The notes beneath the pieces were generated by a model. It was not told the DNA's origin and ran no database searches. It saw nothing but the letters and a program-made list of their open reading frames with translations. Both the position numbers and the translations under genes were made by a program. A stretch of DNA of 35,188 nucleotides. It comes from Novosphingobium sp. Its GTDB lineage: Bacteria > Pseudomonadota > Alphaproteobacteria > Sphingomonadales > Sphingomonadaceae. This document shows, piece by piece, positions 9,170 through 18,396 of the stretch (its first letter is position 1; each line of letters starts with the position of its first letter). The stretch lies in contig NZ_JAIXZS010000095.1 of the NCBI RefSeq assembly GCF_027489515.1, forward strand, positions 1 to 35,188. The letters are read 5' to 3'.

Positions 9170-9510
9170 GTCGGGGGCTTTTTCATTCTGTTGTCAGGGA
9201 TGTCTCCGGCACTAGGCCAATGCCCCGCCAAACACCAGAAAACGGCCCGTCTGGCGCTGCCTTATCCACATGTGCGAGCACGTGCCCGCACCATTCCTGA
9301 ACAATGAGACGAATTGGTATTCAATCCGGGTTCACCCGGTGGGTTCCAATGCAGCAAGGCGTTGCCAAGGCGCCGATTTGGCGCCAGAGGTTCGACGCGG
9401 ACGGAGTGAGAATGATGTCCATTCTGCCGATGTTTTGGGATGCGGCCCGGGGCACGAACGATCAGGGGACCGGTCCGGTCTGCCGGCGTGGGCCAAGAGG
9501 AGACGAAGTG
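9170..9510. promoter_or_regulatory. Divergent regulatory region between gyrA and the exported protein gene
   Basis: This 341-bp gap holds no convincing gene. From left to right it contains a perfect DnaA-box 9-mer TTATCCACA (9262-9270), which merges into the palindromes CACATGTG (9267-9274) and GTGCGAGCAC (9272-9281). A 6-bp-arm inverted repeat CCGGGT-TC-ACCCGG follows (9326-9339), then a hairpin GGCGCC-GATTT-GGCGCC (9369-9385). No clear -35/-10 pair could be placed for either gene. Promoters for both directions must lie here, so these sites may be operators or leader structures. Confidence 0.55.
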
Positions 9511-10854
9511 ATGCGGGGTATTGCAATGAAATCCATGGTGGCGCGCGCTGCGCTCGCTGTTGCGCTCTCGGCCGGCCCCATGGCGGTTGTGGCTGCTGGT
9601 GGCGTGCTTCTCGGCGCCCAGCCTGCGGTCGCAAAGGAAAAGGAAGCGCCCAAGGGCGGCACCTATTCCAAGGAATTCATCGCGGTTGCTGGACCGGTCC
9701 AGAAGCTGGTGCAGGACGCGCAGGCCCTGAAGGCCAAGGGCACGCCCGATGCGCAGATCAAGGCCTCGCTCACTGGCGCTGCCGAGGCGGTCGCGAAGGC
9801 CGAAGCTGCGGCCAAGACTGGTCAGGACAAGCTTGCTGCCGGCCAGTTCGGCGTGCAGATCGGCGGCTTCCTCGACGATACGCCGATGCGCGCACGCGGC
9901 GTCAGGAACATGATCGATAGCGGCCTGCTCGAGGCCGACAAGATCCCCACCTTCAACTTCTATCTTGGCAACTTCGCCTATGCCGCGAAGGACTTCCAGG
10001 GCGCCGTTGATCCGCTGACCAAGGCTATCCAGGGCAACGTCTCGGAAGACGCGGCGGCCGAAATGCTCGCCGATTCCTACACGCAGCTGGGCAAGCCGGC
10101 TGAGGGCATCGCGGCGCTGAAGATGGCCTACGATGCGCGCAAGGCTGCCGGCGGCACTGTCCCCGATGGCTGGTACACGCGCGCCAAGATCATTGCCTAC
10201 AAGGCCAAGCTCGGGCCGCAGGCGATCGAGTGGTCGACGCTTGAAGTGGCAGCGCAGCCCACCTCGCTGAACTGGCTCGGCGCCGGCCAGTTGGCGCGCG
10301 AGTTCGGCGGCTTCGGCAAGGAAGAATCGCTCGATCTCGGCCGTCTGTTCCTGCGCAGCGGCGCGCTCGACAACGACAAGCAGTACGTCACGCGCGAGTT
10401 CATCGAATATGTTCAGGCTGCCGACCCGCGTCGTCTGCCCGGCGAAACGGTGAAGGTCATCGAACTCGGTCTCTCGAAGGGCGCGCTCGATACCAGCGAC
10501 GTGTTCGTCAGCGACTCGCTGTCGCAAGCCAAGGGTCGCATCGCGGCGGACAAGGCCTCACTGGTCGGTCTTGAAAAGGACGCGCGCGCTGCCGCTGATG
10601 GCAAGCTCGCGATCGCGACCGCCGATGCCTACCTTTCATATGACAATCCCGCCAAGGCCGAAGAGCTTTACCAGCTCGCACTCACCAAGGGCGGCGCGTT
10701 CGACATGGACCGCGCGGAAACGCGCCTCGGCATCGCGCAGCTCGATCAGGACAAGTTCGACGCCGCCAGGGCGAGCTTCGCCAAGGTCGGCGGCGTGCGC
10801 GCCCCGCTCGCGAAGCTGTGGACGGTGCTGGTGGACCAGAAGTCAAAGCCCTGA
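9511..10854 (+). CDS. Exported alpha-helical repeat protein (TPR-like), function unknown
   Basis: The 447-aa product has a Sec signal peptide (MRGIAMKSMVARAALAVALSA...GAQPAVA-KEKE, cleavage near residue 38) and then soluble helical pairs. Segments such as NFAYAAKDFQGAVDPLTKAI, YTQLGKPAEGIAALKMAY, and LSYDNPAKAEELYQLALTKG with RLGIAQLDQDKFDAARASFAKVGG look like tetratricopeptide repeats. It is probably a periplasmic scaffold or adaptor, but no specific function can be assigned. ATG 9511 is preferred over ATG 9526 because AGGAG (9498-9502) sits 8 nt upstream. It appears monocistronic and ends in the terminator at 10880-10912. Confidence 0.85.
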   Translation: MRGIAMKSMVARAALAVALSAGPMAVVAAGGVLLGAQPAVAKEKEAPKGGTYSKEFIAVAGPVQKLVQDAQALKAKGTPDAQIKASLTGAAEAVAKAEAAAKTGQDKLAAGQFGVQIGGFLDDTPMRARGVRNMIDSGLLEADKIPTFNFYLGNFAYAAKDFQGAVDPLTKAIQGNVSEDAAAEMLADSYTQLGKPAEGIAALKMAYDARKAAGGTVPDGWYTRAKIIAYKAKLGPQAIEWSTLEVAAQPTSLNWLGAGQLAREFGGFGKEESLDLGRLFLRSGALDNDKQYVTREFIEYVQAADPRRLPGETVKVIELGLSKGALDTSDVFVSDSLSQAKGRIAADKASLVGLEKDARAAADGKLAIATADAYLSYDNPAKAEELYQLALTKGGAFDMDRAETRLGIAQLDQDKFDAARASFAKVGGVRAPLAKLWTVLVDQKSKP

Positions 10855-10879
10855 TCGGCTGAGCCTACAAGCCAAACGA

Positions 10880-10912
10880 AAAGGGCGGCCTCGAAAGGGC
10901 CGCCCTTTTTTG
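10880..10912 (+). terminator. Strong intrinsic terminator after the exported repeat protein
   Basis: AAAGGGCGGCC (10880-10890) pairs over 11 bp with GGCCGCCCTTT (10898-10908) around a 7-nt loop and runs into a T-tract. This is a textbook Rho-independent terminator, 25 bases after the stop, and is the clearest one in the window. Confidence 0.93.
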
Positions 10913-10981
10913 TTTACCCGGACGCGATAAGGGTGGGAGCTCATCAAACCGCAGACCACACTCCGAGGCCATGCCTTAGCC

Positions 10982-11833
10982 ATGATCCGAATCCTCGCCG
11001 CCTCGGTGCTAGTCGTGTTCGCCGGACTCTGGATCGTTGGCAGCCAGCTGACACAGCCGACCCCGGCTGCCATGGCCCTGCCGGATGGGAATGGCCGACC
11101 CGTTTCGATTTCCAGCAGCGCCACTGTCACGCTTGGGGGCACTTATTGGGCGCCGCCCACTTTCGGTGCGTCGGCGATCCTCCTGCTTCACGGCAACGGC
11201 GCCGACCGGACGCAGATGAATGCGCTTTCTGCCGTACTGCGTGAAGAAGGGTACGGCGTGCTGGCGATCGATTTTCGCGGTCACGGCCGGTCGACACCGC
11301 TTAGCAAGAGCTTCGGCCTGTTTGAGGCAGACGATGCCGCAGCAGCGCTTTCGTGGCTACGGCGGTGCAGTCCCGGCTCCCGCATCGGGATTATCGGTTT
11401 CTCGCTCGGCGGTGCCGCCAGTCTGCTTGGACGCAACGGCCCGCTTGAGGCCGATGCGCTGGTTCTAGAAGGGGTCTATCCCGATATCCGCCATGCGATC
11501 AGGAATCGCATCGCAACGCGTCTTGGCGCATTTGCGGCCTGGCTGATCGAGCCATTGCTGAGCTTCCAGTCGCTGCCTCGCTTCGGCGTCTGGCCCTCGC
11601 AGATCGCACCGATCCGGGCCGCAACACGCCTCCACTCACCGGTGATGGTCGTTGGGGGCGCAGCGGACACGAACACTCCTCCAGAGGAAACGCGTGCGCT
11701 CTACCGGTCAATCAATGCGCCCAAGCAGTTGCTGATCTTGCCGGGTATCGGCCACGATGAGCTGGGCCGGACGGTACCTGAAGCACTGTCCCTGCCGTTG
11801 CTCGCATTTCTGAACCGCCATCTTCGGCCTTGA
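10982..11833 (+). CDS. Membrane-anchored or exported alpha/beta hydrolase
   Basis: The product is 283 aa. The N-terminal hydrophobic stretch MIRILAASVLVVFAGLWIVG is a signal anchor. The hydrolase fold follows with the oxyanion-hole motif LLHGNGADRTQM, a DFRGHGRST strand, the nucleophile elbow GFSLGG, the acid in GGAADTNTPPEE and the base in GIGHDEL. This layout matches BAAT/dipeptidyl-peptidase-like or lysophospholipase-like hydrolases acting on esters or amides. The substrate is unknown. It is separated from the previous gene by a terminator and is convergent with carbonic anhydrase (9 bp between stops). Confidence 0.85.
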   Translation: MIRILAASVLVVFAGLWIVGSQLTQPTPAAMALPDGNGRPVSISSSATVTLGGTYWAPPTFGASAILLLHGNGADRTQMNALSAVLREEGYGVLAIDFRGHGRSTPLSKSFGLFEADDAAAALSWLRRCSPGSRIGIIGFSLGGAASLLGRNGPLEADALVLEGVYPDIRHAIRNRIATRLGAFAAWLIEPLLSFQSLPRFGVWPSQIAPIRAATRLHSPVMVVGGAADTNTPPEETRALYRSINAPKQLLILPGIGHDELGRTVPEALSLPLLAFLNRHLRP

Positions 11834-11842
11834 AGCGCGGTC

Positions 11843-12496
11843 TCACTGCACCTCAAGAAATTCGCCGGTATCCTCGTCGAGCACGTGCAGGACGCCATCG
11901 GAGATCGCGAAGAACGCGCCGCGCAGGCGTAGTTCGCCGGCGGCTTCCTTGCGCCGCACGCAGGGGAAGGTGCGCAGGTTGGCGAGGCTCACCTTGACGC
12001 CTGCCTGCTCCATCGCGCGCTCCGCGGGGCGGCCGCTGGTGCCGTGGGCGTGGACGACGGCGTCGCGCGCCGGGCCGAGTAGGCCGATCCAGTCATTGAT
12101 GAAGCCGCCTTCGCCGGGCTCGGTGCCTTCGAGCTCCTGCGTCAGCGCGGCGCGGCAGCCGCCGCACATGCCGTGGCCGAGCACGACGATCTTGCGGACT
12201 TTCAGCACCTGCACCGCAAATTCGAGCGCGGCGGAGACGCCATGGTAGCCCGGTGATGTCTCGAACGGCGGTACCAGCGCAGCCACATTGCGCACCACGA
12301 ACATCTCGCCAGGGTCGGTATCGAAAATCTGCGCAGGATCTACCCGACTGTCCGAACAGGCGATCACCATGACCGGTGGTTCCTGCCCTTCACGCAGCTG
12401 GTGCCAGCGTTCGAGCCGCGGCGTCCAGCCATTCGTCCGGAAGCGGCGATAGCCGTCAATGAGGTGATCGAGCTCTGGGGAGAAAGGTCTGGCCAT
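11843..12496 (-). CDS. Beta-class carbonic anhydrase
   Basis: This zinc enzyme interconverts CO2 and bicarbonate. From ATG 12496 it is 217 aa, typical for the class. Zinc ligands are C47 and D49 in ACSDSRVDP, and H108 and C111 in LGHGMCGGC, with the usual FVVRNVAALVPP segment between them. A longer start at 12544 (adding MKHDLKDAFVGGNRSG) is possible. It is disfavoured because it would leave only 18 bp to the divergent lipA start, and neither start has a strong ribosome site. No signal peptide is seen, so the protein is cytoplasmic. Confidence 0.95.
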   Translation of the reverse strand: MARPFSPELDHLIDGYRRFRTNGWTPRLERWHQLREGQEPPVMVIACSDSRVDPAQIFDTDPGEMFVVRNVAALVPPFETSPGYHGVSAALEFAVQVLKVRKIVVLGHGMCGGCRAALTQELEGTEPGEGGFINDWIGLLGPARDAVVHAHGTSGRPAERAMEQAGVKVSLANLRTFPCVRRKEAAGELRLRGAFFAISDGVLHVLDEDTGEFLEVQ

Positions 12497-12562
12497 ACCG
12501 GACCTGTTGCCGCCTACGAATGCATCTTTCAAGTCATGCTTCATGCGCCTATCTGAACCGCC

Positions 12563-13504
12563 ATGAACGATCAGTCCCCGATTGCCGCGCCGGAACGCCC
12601 TGCGCGGCCCCGCAAGCCCGATTGGATCCGGGTGAAGGCGCCGACCAGCAAGGGTTATGAGGAAACGCGGGGGCTGATGCGCAGCCTTGGCCTCAATACC
12701 GTGTGCGAAGAGGCGGCCTGCCCGAACATCGGCGAATGCTGGACCAAGAAGCACGCGACCGTGATGATCCTCGGCGATGTCTGCACGCGGGCCTGTGCCT
12801 TCTGCAACGTCAAGACCGGCATGCCGCGCAAGGTTGATGCGAGCGAGCCCGGCCATGTCGCCGAAGCCGCCGCCAAGCTTGGCCTTGAGCATATCGTGGT
12901 GACCTCGGTTGATCGCGATGATCTGCCGGACGGCGGGGCGAGCCAGTTCGTGAAGGTCATTCAGGCCCTGCGCGCCGCGACACCTAACACCACGATCGAG
13001 ATCCTGACTCCCGATTTCCGCGGCAAGATGCGCGCGGCGGTCGAGGCGATCATGGCAGCAGGGCCCGACGTCTATAACCACAACCTCGAAACCGTTCCGC
13101 GCCTCTATCCCACGATCCGTCCCGGTGCGCGCTATTACGCCTCGCTGCGGCTGCTCGAGGAAGTGAAGCACCACGATCCGCGCGTGTTCACCAAGTCGGG
13201 CGTCATGCTCGGGCTGGGCGAGGAACGCCTCGAAGTGCATCAGGTGATGGACGACATGCGCTCGGCCGGGATCGATTTTCTGACCATGGGCCAGTATCTC
13301 CAGCCCACGCCAAAGCATGCGCCGGTGATCGATTTCGTGACGCCGCAAGCCTTCTCCGCCTACGGCGCAATCGCCCGGGCCAAGGGCTTCCTGCAGGTCG
13401 CGGCAAGCCCGCTGACCCGTTCGAGCTACCACGCCGGCGAGGATTTCGCCGAAATGCGCGCCGCCCGGGAAGCCCAGCTGGCCAAGGCAGCCGCGAGGGG
13501 CTGA
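12563..13504 (+). CDS. lipA: Lipoyl synthase
   Basis: This radical-SAM enzyme inserts two sulfurs into octanoyl groups on lipoyl domains such as the one on PdhB here. It encodes 313 aa. The auxiliary cluster motif CX4CX5C is C48, C53 and C59, and the radical-SAM CX3CX2C motif is C74, C78 and C81. [19 protein letters not shown] and [11 protein letters not shown] are family hallmarks. A RatA/COQ10-like gene follows 4 bases later. Confidence 0.98.
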   Translation: MNDQSPIAAPERPARPRKPDWIRVKAPTSKGYEETRGLMRSLGLNTVCEEAACPNIGECWTKKHATVMILGDVCTRACAFCNVKTGMPRKVDASEPGHVAEAAAKLGLEHIVVTSVDRDDLPDGGASQFVKVIQALRAATPNTTIEILTPDFRGKMRAAVEAIMAAGPDVYNHNLETVPRLYPTIRPGARYYASLRLLEEVKHHDPRVFTKSGVMLGLGEERLEVHQVMDDMRSAGIDFLTMGQYLQPTPKHAPVIDFVTPQAFSAYGAIARAKGFLQVAASPLTRSSYHAGEDFAEMRAAREAQLAKAAARG

Positions 13505-13508
13505 TCCC

Positions 13509-13970
13509 ATGCCGGTTATCAACCAGCAGCGGCGGCTTGCCTGGTCGGCCGAGGAGATGTTCGATCTCGTTGCCGATGTGAAGCGCTACCCGGAGTTCCT
13601 GCCCTGGGTCGTCGCCACCCGCATCAAGTCCGATAGCGAGACCGAGATGGTGGCGGACATGATGGTCGGTTTTTCCGCATTGCGCGAAAAGTTCACCTCG
13701 CGCGTGATCAAGGAGCGCCCGAACCGCATCGCCGTCGAGTACCTCGACGGGCCGCTGAAGCGCCTATCCAACACGTGGGAGTTCCGCGCCGAGGAGGACG
13801 GCGGCTGCGTGATCGACTTCAATGTCGATTTCACGTTCCGCAGCGCGATCCTTGAAGCGCTCGCCGGCCAGTATCTCGACCGCGCTTTCCGCAAGATGGT
13901 CGCCGCGTTCGAAACGCGCGCGGAAAAGGTCTACGGCAGCAGAAGCTCGAGCGCGACGAGCGCGGCCTGA
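13509..13970 (+). CDS. SRPBCC protein, RatA / coenzyme Q-binding COQ10 family
   Basis: The 153-aa protein is a START-like (polyketide cyclase) domain. The family opening [28 protein letters not shown] is present, with [28 protein letters not shown] and the closing amphipathic helix ([25 protein letters not shown]). COQ10 homologues bind ubiquinone and aid respiratory electron transfer. In E. coli the homologue RatA is reported to inhibit 70S assembly. In an alphaproteobacterium next to lipA the quinone role seems more likely. The last 40 bases overlap, convergently, the end of the CinA-type gene. Confidence 0.92.
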   Translation: MPVINQQRRLAWSAEEMFDLVADVKRYPEFLPWVVATRIKSDSETEMVADMMVGFSALREKFTSRVIKERPNRIAVEYLDGPLKRLSNTWEFRAEEDGGCVIDFNVDFTFRSAILEALAGQYLDRAFRKMVAAFETRAEKVYGSRSSSATSAA

Positions 13971-14434
13971 AGCCGCACTTCGGCGCGGGTCTTGGCAGTT
14001 TCGAACACTTTCTGCTCGGCGACCACCGCTTCTGGGTCCTCGCCGCGCTCGGCCTTCGCGAAAACGACTGTGCCCACCGGCTTCTGCTCGCTGCCGCCAT
14101 CCGGCCCCGCGATCCCGGTGATCGCCACGGCAACCGAAGCGCGCGAATGCTTGAGCGCGCCTTGCGCCATCGACCAGGCAACGGCCACTGAAACCGCGCC
14201 GAACGTATCAATGAGATCGGTCGATACACCGAGCATTTCGTTCTTGGCTTCGTTTGAATAGGTCACGAAGCCACGATCGACGACAGCCGAGGAGCCGGCA
14301 ATCTCGGTGAGCGCCGCAGCGACGAGCCCACCGGTGCAGCTTTCCGCCACCGCTACCATGCGGCCGGCGGCCTTGTTCTCGGCAATCACCCTCGCGGCAA
14401 GCGTGGTGAGTTCGGGAGGGAGTAGCGTGTCCAT
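13931..14434 (-). CDS. CinA C-terminal-type nicotinamide-nucleotide amidohydrolase (PncC)
   Basis: The 167-aa stand-alone CinA C-terminal domain deamidates nicotinamide mononucleotide to nicotinate mononucleotide in NAD salvage. Signature segments are [22 protein letters not shown], with the catalytic Ser/Thr region, [17 protein letters not shown], and [22 protein letters not shown]. The ATG at 14434 is 4 bases after the stop of the upstream exported-protein gene, so it is the last member of ispDF - exported protein - pncC. The gene overlaps the convergent RatA-like gene by 40 bp. Confidence 0.93.
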   Translation of the reverse strand: MDTLLPPELTTLAARVIAENKAAGRMVAVAESCTGGLVAAALTEIAGSSAVVDRGFVTYSNEAKNEMLGVSTDLIDTFGAVSVAVAWSMAQGALKHSRASVAVAITGIAGPDGGSEQKPVGTVVFAKAERGEDPEAVVAEQKVFETAKTRAEVRLQAALVALELLLP

Positions 14435-14438
14435 TGAA

Positions 14439-14996
14439 TCAGGCCGCCGGGCAGATGGGCAGATCGGACTTCTTGGACGCACCGACCGCGCCGCGCACTT
14501 TCGGCTTGTCCGCCATGACGAGGACAAAGGTCACCAGTTCCGCCGTGTTTTCCGGGGGCAGGGGCGAAAGCAGCCGCGTCGCGCGCTCGATCGCCTTGCA
14601 CTGGTCAGGCTTGATCCCCTTGGCCACGACGGCAGACACCATGCCCTCGGCAAAGGGCTGCAGGGCTTCGTCCGAAAGGCTCGACACGATGTCCTTCATC
14701 TTGGCGTTGTTGCCACCAAGCTTGACGAGGGCCGCGCGGGCTTCCGGCCAGGCCAAGCTCTTGCGCGCCGCGTAGCGCTGCACCAGCGTGGAACCTTGCG
14801 TTGCGAAGTAGCCTTGCGGCGAAAGCTGCGGACGGCAAGCCTTCATGGTGGAATCCATCACCACCGGCAGTGCGTAGGTCACGAGGCTCGTCACCTCGCG
14901 TTCGGTAAGGCAGGCCGGCTCCTGCGCGGCAGCCAGTTCAGCCATGCCCAGCGAGGCAATCGCCGCGCTCCACAAAACGTTTCGTATCCGCGACAT
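14439..14996 (-). CDS. Conserved exported protein of unknown function
   Basis: The product is 185 aa. A signal peptide ([25 protein letters not shown]) precedes a mostly helical domain with four cysteines, in the stretches ACLTE, ACRPQ, QCKAI and ICPAA. They could form two disulfides in the periplasm. ATG 14996 is chosen because AAGGAG lies 9 nt upstream, inside the end of ispDF. A TTG at 15014 would overlap the ispDF stop but has no such site. I recognise no domain. Co-expression with ispDF and pncC is likely but gives no functional clue. Confidence 0.85.
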   Translation of the reverse strand: MSRIRNVLWSAAIASLGMAELAAAQEPACLTEREVTSLVTYALPVVMDSTMKACRPQLSPQGYFATQGSTLVQRYAARKSLAWPEARAALVKLGGNNAKMKDIVSSLSDEALQPFAEGMVSAVVAKGIKPDQCKAIERATRLLSPLPPENTAELVTFVLVMADKPKVRGAVGASKKSDLPICPAA

Positions 14997-15010
14997 AGTC
15001 CGAAACTCCT

Positions 15011-16168
15011 TCAACCGCGGGCGATAACGGTCGCCACGGCCTGTGATGCGATTCCCTCGCCGCGACCGGTGAAGCCAAGCCGCTCGGTGGTCGTCGCCTT
15101 GACGCTGACGCAGGCGATGTCAATCGCCAGAATGGCTGCGAGCCGTGCCCGCATCGCCGCCTTGTGCGGACCGATCCGGGGAGCCTCGCAGATGATCGTG
15201 ACGTCGACGTTGGCAATGGCATAACCCGCCGATGTGACAAGCGTTCCGGCATGCGCCAAAAACTGGTCTGAAGATGCCCCGCGCCACTTCGCATCGGATG
15301 GGGGGAAGTGATCGCCGATATCCCCGGCGGCCACCGCGCCAAGCAATGCATCGACGAGAGCATGGATCGCAACGTCGGCATCGGAGTGCCCGGCAAGGCC
15401 CTTCGAATGCTCGATTTTCACGCCGCAGAGCCAGAGCTCCTCGCCTTCCGCGAGCCGGTGAACGTCGTAGCCCATACCGGTGCGCACGGCGGGTAAAGTC
15501 ATGCCGGCATCCTTCAGATCTTCCGCAAAGGTCACTTTCTTGAGGCGCTCGTCGCCGCTAACCAATGCGACGGCGAGGCCCGCCGTTTCCGCAACTGCGG
15601 CATCATCGCCTGCGTCTTCCGCACCATCCCAAGCGCGGTGTGCGGCAAGGATCGCGTCAAATCGGAAAGCCTGCGGTGTCTGCACACGGTAGAGACCATC
15701 GCGCTCGACGAACGCACCGCGCAGGCCCTCGGCGCCGCGCACCACGCTGTCCACCACCGGCAGAACCGGGATGGCGCCGGGCTGGCCTTCCAGCGCCGCA
15801 ACCAGCGCCGCAATCACCGCTGCGGGCAGATCGGGCCGCGCAGCATCGTGGATCAACACGTGCGCCGGTGCGGCAGCCTCCAGAGCTTCGAGCCCGGCGC
15901 GCACCGATCCCTGCCGGCTCGCAGCACCATGCACGAGGCGAACATCCGCCAATCCGACCAGGGCTTCGGCAGCGGTCTCTTCCCAGGCGGCAGGGATCAC
16001 CACCACGATCGGCGCAATCCCGGCGCTGGCCAGTGCCTCGACCGAGTGGCGCACCAGTGGCTTGCCACGCCACGGGGCAAACTGCTTGGGCACGGTTCCG
16101 CCCGCGCGCAGCCCCTGGCCGGCGGCGACAACGACAGCAGCAACGGAAGCGGACACGGGCAGGTTCAT
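15011..16168 (-). CDS. ispDF: Bifunctional IspD/IspF isoprenoid-precursor enzyme
   Basis: This 385-aa fusion performs two non-consecutive MEP-pathway steps: CTP transfer to 2-C-methyl-D-erythritol 4-phosphate (IspD) and cyclisation to the 2,4-cyclodiphosphate (IspF). Residues 1-225 are IspD, with the nucleotide-binding start [19 protein letters not shown] and HDAARPDLP. Residues 230-385 are IspF, with [40 protein letters not shown] (metal-binding D/H) and the C-terminal [25 protein letters not shown]. Fused IspDF is common in alphaproteobacteria. It is divergent from dusB across 73 bp. Confidence 0.98.
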   Translation of the reverse strand: MNLPVSASVAAVVVAAGQGLRAGGTVPKQFAPWRGKPLVRHSVEALASAGIAPIVVVIPAAWEETAAEALVGLADVRLVHGAASRQGSVRAGLEALEAAAPAHVLIHDAARPDLPAAVIAALVAALEGQPGAIPVLPVVDSVVRGAEGLRGAFVERDGLYRVQTPQAFRFDAILAAHRAWDGAEDAGDDAAVAETAGLAVALVSGDERLKKVTFAEDLKDAGMTLPAVRTGMGYDVHRLAEGEELWLCGVKIEHSKGLAGHSDADVAIHALVDALLGAVAAGDIGDHFPPSDAKWRGASSDQFLAHAGTLVTSAGYAIANVDVTIICEAPRIGPHKAAMRARLAAILAIDIACVSVKATTTERLGFTGRGEGIASQAVATVIARG

Positions 16169-16241
16169 GCACCGCCCTTACAGTCCTTGCCGCAAACCGC
16201 GCAATCGACTAAGCGCATGCCTCTTTTTTAGGCAGCCCCCG

Positions 16242-17270
16242 ATGTCCGACCGTCTTGTCCCTCCCGAACTCAAGCCCATCATGGTCGGCCCCGTGCGCAT
16301 TGCGCAGCCCGTCGTGCTGGCGCCGATGACCGGCGTCTCGGACTTGCCGTTCCGCACCATGGTCCGCCGCTTCGGCTCGGGGCTCAACGTCACCGAAATG
16401 ATCGCCAGCCCCGCCGCGATCCGCGAGACGCGCCAGTCGATCCAGAAGGCCGCCTGGCACCCTACTGAAGAGCCGGTTTCCATGCAGCTCATGGGGAACG
16501 AACCCGCGCAGATGGCCGAGGCTGCCCGCATTTCCGAGGACAAGGGCGCGGCAATCATCGACATCAACATGGGCTGTCCGGTGCGCAAGATCGTCAGCGG
16601 TGATTGCGGATCGGCGTTGATGCGCGACATTCCGCTCGCCACCGCGCTGATCGAAGCGACGGTCAAAGCGGTCAAGGTGCCCGTTACGGTCAAGATGCGC
16701 ATGGGCTGGTGCCATGACAGCCTCAACGCGCCAGAGCTCGCGCGCATAGCGCAGGATATCGGCGCGCAGATGATCACCGTGCACGGCCGCACCCGCAACC
16801 AGATGTACAAGGGCAGCGCCGACTGGGCCTTTGTGCGCCGGGTGAAGGAGGCTGTCTCGATCCCCGTTATCGTCAACGGCGATATCTGCGGGATCGACGA
16901 CGCCGCCCAGGCCATCGAGCAAAGCGGCGCGGACGGCCTGATGATCGGACGCGGAGCCTATGGCAAGCCGTGGCTGCTCGGCCAAGTCATGCACTGGCTC
17001 GATACTGGCGAACTGCGCCCCGACCCGACGATTGCTGAACAATATGCCCTGATCACAGAGCATTATCATGCAATGCTCGAGCATTATGGGACGGTGACGG
17101 GCGTCAACATGGCGCGCAAGCATCTGGGTTGGTACACAAAGGGCCTGCCGGGATCGGCCGAGTTCCGCAACCGCGTGAACTTCATCGACGATCCCAAGGT
17201 GGTGCTTGCTTCGCTCGCCGAGTTCTACGGCCGCGCGATGGCCGCGCCAGCGAGCCGGGTGGCGGCGTGA
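16242..17270 (+). CDS. dusB: tRNA-dihydrouridine synthase B (NifR3-like)
   Basis: This FMN enzyme reduces uridine to dihydrouridine in the tRNA D-loop. It encodes 342 aa. It has [15 protein letters not shown] at the N-terminus, [20 protein letters not shown] carrying the catalytic cysteine, [18 protein letters not shown], and the FMN-phosphate region [34 protein letters not shown]. The name nifR3 comes from its usual position ahead of ntrBC, as here; ntrB follows 10 bp later. A small TGCCT/AGGCA hairpin (16218-16234) lies just upstream of the ATG. Its 3' arm includes the only AGG that could serve as a ribosome site. Confidence 0.97.
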   Translation: MSDRLVPPELKPIMVGPVRIAQPVVLAPMTGVSDLPFRTMVRRFGSGLNVTEMIASPAAIRETRQSIQKAAWHPTEEPVSMQLMGNEPAQMAEAARISEDKGAAIIDINMGCPVRKIVSGDCGSALMRDIPLATALIEATVKAVKVPVTVKMRMGWCHDSLNAPELARIAQDIGAQMITVHGRTRNQMYKGSADWAFVRRVKEAVSIPVIVNGDICGIDDAAQAIEQSGADGLMIGRGAYGKPWLLGQVMHWLDTGELRPDPTIAEQYALITEHYHAMLEHYGTVTGVNMARKHLGWYTKGLPGSAEFRNRVNFIDDPKVVLASLAEFYGRAMAAPASRVAA

Positions 17271-17280
17271 AGCCACGGGC

Positions 17281-18396
17281 ATGAGCGGTCCGGCCGACTG
17301 GCGCAAGGGCGGCGAAAGCGCACGGCCTGATGCAAAGCGTGTCGTCGCCAGCCTGCCGCTTGCCGTGTTTACGCTCGCGCCCGACCTTACCATCGCCGCT
17401 GCGAACCCGGCTGCCGAACAGCTGGCCGGGCAGGGCGCGCGGCGCCTCGTCGGCAAGCTGGTCGACGATGTCTTTGCTTTCGAGGAACCGCTGATTCTGC
17501 GTCGGCTTGCCGAGGGCGAAGCGCAGCTGCTGGCGCGCGATTCGCTGGTGCGCATTCTCGGTGCTCCGGCGCGCCGGATCGACGTCATGACCTCGCCGGT
17601 CGCCTATTGCCCGGGCTGGCAAATCCTCGCGCTCAGCGAGGGCGTCGGGGTGGAGGCGCTTTCGGGCGATGGCGGCGGGGCCGGGGCGGGGGAGGGTACG
17701 CCGCTACGCGCACCCGAAGTCCTCGCACACGAGATCAAGAACCCGCTCGCCGGCATCCGCGGCGCGGCGCAGCTGCTCTCCCGCAAGGTTGGCGAAGCAG
17801 ACCGCGCGCTCACCGACCTCATCACCGGCGAAGTCGACCGCATCGCCAAGCTCGTCGACCAGATGCAGTCGCTCTCCCGTCGCGGCCGCGAACCCGACGC
17901 ACCCTGCAATCTCCACGAGGCGGTGCGCCGCGCGCAGGCCGTTGTCGCTGCGGGGCATGGCGGCTTCGTCGTGGAGGAGGAATTCGATCCCTCGCTTCCG
18001 CCGGTCCTCGCCAATCCCGATGCGCTGGTGCAGGTGCTGCTCAACCTCTTCACCAATGCCCGCGAGGCCTGCGAGAGTGCACGCGAGCCGCGCATTGCGG
18101 TGCGCACACGCTTTGCCAGTGGCATCCAGCTCCACGCCGGGCCGGGCGGCAAGCCCCTGCGCCTGCCGATCGAGCTGCGCGTCAGTGACAACGGTCCCGG
18201 GATCGATCCGGCGCTCCGCGACCACATCTTCGATCCTTTCGTGACGGGCAAAAAGAACGGGCAGGGCCTCGGCCTTGCGCTCGTCCAGAAGCTGGTGCGC
18301 GAAATGAGCGGGCGCGTGACGCATGACCGCGACGAAGTGCGCGGGTGGACGCATTTCCGACTGCATCTGCCGGTGGCGGGACCCTCGAAGCCATGA
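17281..18396 (+). CDS. ntrB: Nitrogen-regulation histidine kinase NtrB (GlnL)
   Basis: This is a cytoplasmic sensor kinase/phosphatase whose activity on NtrC is normally set by PII proteins according to nitrogen status. It encodes 371 aa. An N-terminal PAS-like domain (about 18-120) is followed by a Gly-rich linker (129-141) and the HisKA motif VLAHEIKNPLAGIRGAAQLL, with phospho-acceptor H150. The ATPase N-box is LLNLFTNAREA, the G1 box DNGPGI and the G2 box GQGLGLALVQKLV. No membrane segment is present. ntrC overlaps by ATGA at 18393-18396, so the pair is translationally coupled. Confidence 0.95.
   Translation: MSGPADWRKGGESARPDAKRVVASLPLAVFTLAPDLTIAAANPAAEQLAGQGARRLVGKLVDDVFAFEEPLILRRLAEGEAQLLARDSLVRILGAPARRIDVMTSPVAYCPGWQILALSEGVGVEALSGDGGGAGAGEGTPLRAPEVLAHEIKNPLAGIRGAAQLLSRKVGEADRALTDLITGEVDRIAKLVDQMQSLSRRGREPDAPCNLHEAVRRAQAVVAAGHGGFVVEEEFDPSLPPVLANPDALVQVLLNLFTNAREACESAREPRIAVRTRFASGIQLHAGPGGKPLRLPIELRVSDNGPGIDPALRDHIFDPFVTGKKNGQGLGLALVQKLVREMSGRVTHDRDEVRGWTHFRLHLPVAGPSKP

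Noticed and set aside
6374..9307. Two long plus-strand open frames (538 and 437 codons) opposite gyrA
   Set aside because: They lie wholly antisense to gyrA, with composition typical of reverse-frame shadows and no recognisable motif.
16218..16234. TGCCT/AGGCA hairpin before dusB as a riboswitch or thermosensor
   Set aside because: Only 5 bp with a T-rich loop. It does cover the sole AGG upstream of the ATG, but it is too small to claim regulation without conservation.
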